Source: Flavobacteriales bacterium UBA1995 (GTDB lineage Bacteria; Bacteroidota; Bacteroidia; Flavobacteriales_D; Sanyastnellaceae). Taken from it: a stretch of DNA of 31,716 nucleotides. Each line of letters begins with the position of its first letter. The stretch's first letter is position 1. A program made the translations under genes and the position numbers. The stretch is taken from assembly GCA_002336475.1 (NCBI GenBank), contig DDCX01000138.1:39582-71297 (forward strand), written 5' to 3'. Shown one piece after another: positions 29,003-31,716 of this stretch. The notes beneath the pieces were generated by a model that did not search any database, was not told where the DNA came from, and saw nothing but the letters and a program-made list of their open reading frames with translations.

Positions 29003-31716
29003 ATGCGCAACCTTTTGCTGCTTTTCATTGCTTTGTTTGGCTTCGGCTATGCACAAGCTCAAGATTGTACGGGTGCGGACCACACGGTCCTCGCCGGAAA
29101 TTATTACTATAACCCGACGACCCTGACCGTCACTGCGGGTGAGTCAATTGCATTCCTAAACGAAGGCGGTTTTCACAACGTGAACGGCGTCACCAGCTCA
29201 CTTGGAGCCACTTGGAACAACCCTGAGAGCTTTTCTCTTGGTGCCAACAGTGGCGCTTCAGAAGGAGTCTGCATGGGTACTGTGACATTGAGCACCCCCG
29301 GAACTTACCAATATGACTGCAGCATCGGCTCGCACGCGGCCAATGGCATGGTCGGAACCATTGTGGTAGAAGCGGCAGCCAGCACTACGCCTACAGACAA
29401 TGCTGGTGATCCCACCCTCGATGCGGGAGATGTAGTGTCCGTTTACGGCGGATCATACGATTCCAACGGTACGAACTTCAACCCTGGCTGGGGCCAGTCT
29501 GGAACGGTTAACACCGATTTCGATCCTGGCACGGGCAACGTGGTCATGGAGTATGCCAACTTTAACTACCAAGGCACCGATATCAGCGCCATGGATCTGT
29601 CGGGCATGACCCACCTCCATGTCGATGTTTGGGTGGCAGCGGACAATGACCGTATGCTCAAGGTGTCGCCTATCAATGGCGGTACAGGTGCCGGTGAGTT
29701 CCTCGTAGAGGTGCCATTGACACCAGGTGCATGGAACAGTGTGGACTTGACCAAGGCTGCTTTCGATGGCATGACTTGGGACAATGTGTTCCAAATGAAA
29801 TTTGACGGACAATTCAATGCTGATGGCGCAGCCAACGGGGCTGGATGGGACGTCTACCTCGACAACATCTACTTCTGGAACGATGGAACAGGATCCGGAC
29901 CTCCTTCAGGTGAGACTGTTGACGTGACGTTCACCGTAAACATGGAGAATGAGACTGTATCATCTGACGGTGTATCGTTAGCTGGTGGTACTTACTTCGG
30001 ATTTCCGGGGGACAACCCCATGTCCGACAATGGAGACGGCACTTGGTCCATTACCATTGGTGTTCCAGTTGGCTTCACGGGCAACTACACCTTCACAAAT
30101 GGCGGGGCTGCTTGCGGATGGAATTGTAAGGAGAACATCGAAGGACAGTCCTGTGCAGATGGCCAGTACAATGACCGTTTGCTGTCGAACATCACCGAAG
30201 CAACCAACGTGAACACTTGTTTTGGCGAGTGCACCACCGACGGATCTTGTTCAGCTCCAGCGACTCAATACAACGTCACGTTCCAGGTGGACATGTCGAA
30301 TGCCGGTTTGGATGGATCCGAAACCATTTACGCTACGGGATCGCATGACGGTTGGTGTGGCCCATGTGACAATGTGCTGACTGACAACGGCAGCGGCATC
30401 TTCACACGCACGATCAGCCTTGACCCAGGTTCTTATGAGTTCAAGTACATGATCAATGCTTGGGGCGGGGATGAGCAGAATATTTTGGGAACGGCCTGCG
30501 ACTTTTTGCCAGGCGACGGCAACGGCAACCGGGGTTTCACCTTGGGTGAGGAAGACCTCGTTCTCCCTGTGCAATGCTTTGACTTCTGCGGAACATGTGA
30601 AGAGCAGAACAACCAAGGCACGGTGAACATCACCTGGAATGTCAACATGTCCAACGAGGTGGTTTCTGCTGACGGTGTGCATCTTGCAGGAGGAGGGTTC
30701 TTCGGTAACCCCGGAGACAATCCCTTGACGGACAACGGAGACAGCACTTGGTCCATTACCATGACTGTTGCTGAAGGCTTCTCCAGTTACTACATCTTCA
30801 CCAATGGAGGGGCTGCATGCAGCTGGGACTGCAAGGAAAACCTTGCCGGCCTTCCTTGTGGAGATCCCGGAAACTTCAACGACCGTTACATCGCTAACGT
30901 CACTCAGGATACCACCATGAATTTCTGCTTCGGTGAGTGTGGTACTGATGGTATTTGCGTCGGTAACGATGGAGGCGGTGACCCCACTGACCCCACTGGC
31001 CCGACGGACAATGCGGCGGACCCCACTTTGGATGCAGGCGATGTGGTTTCCATTTACGGAGGTTCATATGACAACATTGCTACCAACTACAACCCAGGAT
31101 GGGGGCAGTCTGGTACGGTCAATGACGCCTATGATCCTGGCACTGGCAACATGATTTTGCAATACGCCAACTTCAACTATCAGGGCACGGAATTGAGTTT
31201 AACAGATTTGTCGGGCATGACCCACATCCATATGGATGTTTGGGTGGCGGCAGACAACAGCCGCATGCTGAAAATGTCTCCCATCAATACAGGCACAGGC
31301 GCTACAGAGTTCCTCGTAGAGGTTCCTTTGACGCCTGGTGCGTGGAACAGCGTGGATTTGACAAAAGCGGCCTTTGAGGGCATGTCTTGGGACGGTGTCT
31401 TCCAAATGAAGTTTGACGGACAGTTCGATGCCGATGGCGCAGCCAATGGAGCAGGATGGGATGTCTACCTCGACAACATCTACTTCTGGAATGATGGAAC
31501 AGGGTCAGGCCCCCCATCAAATGACACTTATGATGTCACTTTCAATGTCAACACTTCCAACATTACGGTGGGCCCGAACGGCATGTACCTCGGTGGTGGA
31601 AACTACTTCGGAGACGCTCAAGGCCATGCCATGTCCGACTCCGATGAAGATGGGACCTACACGGTAATCGTAGCTGTGCCTGCAGGGTACACTGGAAATT
31701 ATGTGTTCCTCAACAG
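29003..31716 (+). CDS. Giant secreted multidomain protein with N-terminal cupredoxin domain, open at right edge
   Basis: Starts at ATG 29003 and stays open through the end of the window: 904 residues without a stop. The signal peptide is RNLLLLFIALFGFGYAQA. Residues 22-123 form a plastocyanin-like domain with all four type-1 copper ligands: H58 (GGFHNV), C106 (YDCSIGSH), H111 and M116. Then come modules A1 (132-302), B1 (303-416), C1 (about 420-533), B2 (540-652), A2 (669-839) and the start of B3. Module A (GWGQSGTVN, WVAADNDRMLKVSP, GAWNSVDLTKAAF, YLDNIYFWNDG) looks like a carbohydrate-binding jelly roll; B and C (TFTVNM, GGAACGWNCKENI, FGECTTDGSC) resemble starch-binding-like domains with paired Cys. 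No SD sequence; a TATATTGC box lies 60 bases upstream. Function is unknown; surface glycan or copper binding is inference. Confidence 0.85.
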   Translation, partial: MRNLLLLFIALFGFGYAQAQDCTGADHTVLAGNYYYNPTTLTVTAGESIAFLNEGGFHNVNGVTSSLGATWNNPESFSLGANSGASEGVCMGTVTLSTPGTYQYDCSIGSHAANGMVGTIVVEAAASTTPTDNAGDPTLDAGDVVSVYGGSYDSNGTNFNPGWGQSGTVNTDFDPGTGNVVMEYANFNYQGTDISAMDLSGMTHLHVDVWVAADNDRMLKVSPINGGTGAGEFLVEVPLTPGAWNSVDLTKAAFDGMTWDNVFQMKFDGQFNADGAANGAGWDVYLDNIYFWNDGTGSGPPSGETVDVTFTVNMENETVSSDGVSLAGGTYFGFPGDNPMSDNGDGTWSITIGVPVGFTGNYTFTNGGAACGWNCKENIEGQSCADGQYNDRLLSNITEATNVNTCFGECTTDGSCSAPATQYNVTFQVDMSNAGLDGSETIYATGSHDGWCGPCDNVLTDNGSGIFTRTISLDPGSYEFKYMINAWGGDEQNILGTACDFLPGDGNGNRGFTLGEEDLVLPVQCFDFCGTCEEQNNQGTVNITWNVNMSNEVVSADGVHLAGGGFFGNPGDNPLTDNGDSTWSITMTVAEGFSSYYIFTNGGAACSWDCKENLAGLPCGDPGNFNDRYIANVTQDTTMNFCFGECGTDGICVGNDGGGDPTDPTGPTDNAADPTLDAGDVVSIYGGSYDNIATNYNPGWGQSGTVNDAYDPGTGNMILQYANFNYQGTELSLTDLSGMTHIHMDVWVAADNSRMLKMSPINTGTGATEFLVEVPLTPGAWNSVDLTKAAFEGMSWDGVFQMKFDGQFDADGAANGAGWDVYLDNIYFWNDGTGSGPPSNDTYDVTFNVNTSNITVGPNGMYLGGGNYFGDAQGHAMSDSDEDGTYTVIVAVPAGYTGNYVFLN
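29396..29908 (+). repeat. Internal repeat A, copy 1 (171 codons)
   Basis: First copy of the 513-base module A in the giant secreted protein. It aligns without gaps with 31007-31519. By eye 27 of 171 residues differ. Confidence 0.9.
29909..30250 (+). repeat. Internal repeat B, copy 1
   Basis: A ~114-residue module beginning near VDVTFTVNM and ending at C416, with LAGGTYFG, FTNGGAACGWNCKENI and CFGECTTDGSC. Its second copy is at 30620-30958 and a third begins near 31520. Confidence 0.8.
30620..30958 (+). repeat. Internal repeat B, copy 2
   Basis: Second copy of module B: VNITWNVNM at the start, LAGGGFFG, FTNGGAACSWDCKENL and CFGECGTDGIC at the end. The Cys positions match copy 1. Confidence 0.8.
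31007..31519 (+). repeat. Internal repeat A, copy 2 (171 codons)
   Basis: Second copy of module A, exactly the same length as 29396-29908. The last ~45 residues (from KAAF to GSGPPS) are nearly identical, while synonymous sites differ throughout. Confidence 0.9.
31520..31716 (+). repeat. Internal repeat B, copy 3, cut by the window edge
   Basis: After module A2 the sequence restarts with DTYDVTFNVNTSN, LGGGNYFG and GYTGNYVFLN, matching the first half of module B. The window ends inside it. Confidence 0.75.

Noticed and set aside
29453..29835. Minus-strand open frames within the giant secreted protein (also at 31180-31520)
   Set aside because: The same shadow frames appear in both copies of module A because the repeat is coding on the plus strand; they have no promoter and poor composition.

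Overview
This window comes from a member of the Bacteroidota, most likely a marine or aquatic Flavobacteriales-type bacterium. The grounds are: a PKD plus gliding-motility C-terminal (type B, type IX secretion) protein at the left edge; several very large secreted Cys-rich and adhesin-like repeat proteins on the right; promoters of the Bacteroidota form TAnnTTTG; almost no Shine-Dalgarno sequences; and housekeeping genes (def, ribB, aat, ettA, rpmE2, pgi, fba) that read like this phylum. No tRNA, rRNA, CRISPR array, insertion sequence or prophage was seen.

Layout. 1-917: 3' end of a secreted type B T9SS substrate. 961-2277: FucP/GluP-like sugar MFS permease. 2418-4251: a 49-residue Lys-rich protein, a putative winged-helix protein, and an aat operon that also carries a short acyltransferase-like protein. 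4292-7178: CoA-pyrophosphatase-type Nudix enzyme, an unknown helical protein and an acyl-CoA carboxylase beta subunit. 7239-10164: a tightly overlapping ABC importer operon (lipoprotein binding protein, FecCD permease, ATPase) for a metal chelate or cobalamin-like ligand. 10238-14091: membrane-anchored metallophosphoesterase, ettA and gluQ. 14076-17182 (minus): exported protein with a SPOR-like end, xerD and a lipoprotein esterase. 17210-17549: gene-poor stretch with two strong hairpins. 17550-19036: rpmE2 and ribB fused to a dead GTP cyclohydrolase II-like domain. 19085-23098: def, a TPR-like lipoprotein, class II fructose-bisphosphate aldolase and glucose-6-phosphate isomerase. 23155-31716: three large secreted proteins and an SLC45-like sugar MFS transporter. 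The last protein (29003 to the right edge) starts with a type-1 copper domain and continues into repeated beta-rich modules.

Two patterns stand out. First, at least six genes carry the promoter -7 box TAnnTTTG (or a one-base variant) only 3 or 4 bases before the start codon, which predicts leaderless mRNAs and fixes several start codons (for example def and ribB, divergent across 48 bp). Second, the secreted proteins on the right share an unnamed ~170-residue domain (four copies in two paralogues), Cys-rich GC-x-D-x-x-A-x-N-Y-N-type repeats and a dockerin-like Asp-rich C-terminal tail in place of a recognisable T9SS sorting domain. Sugar transporters, gluconeogenic enzymes and carbohydrate-binding-like modules suggest a surface glycan or polysaccharide lifestyle, but that link is inference.
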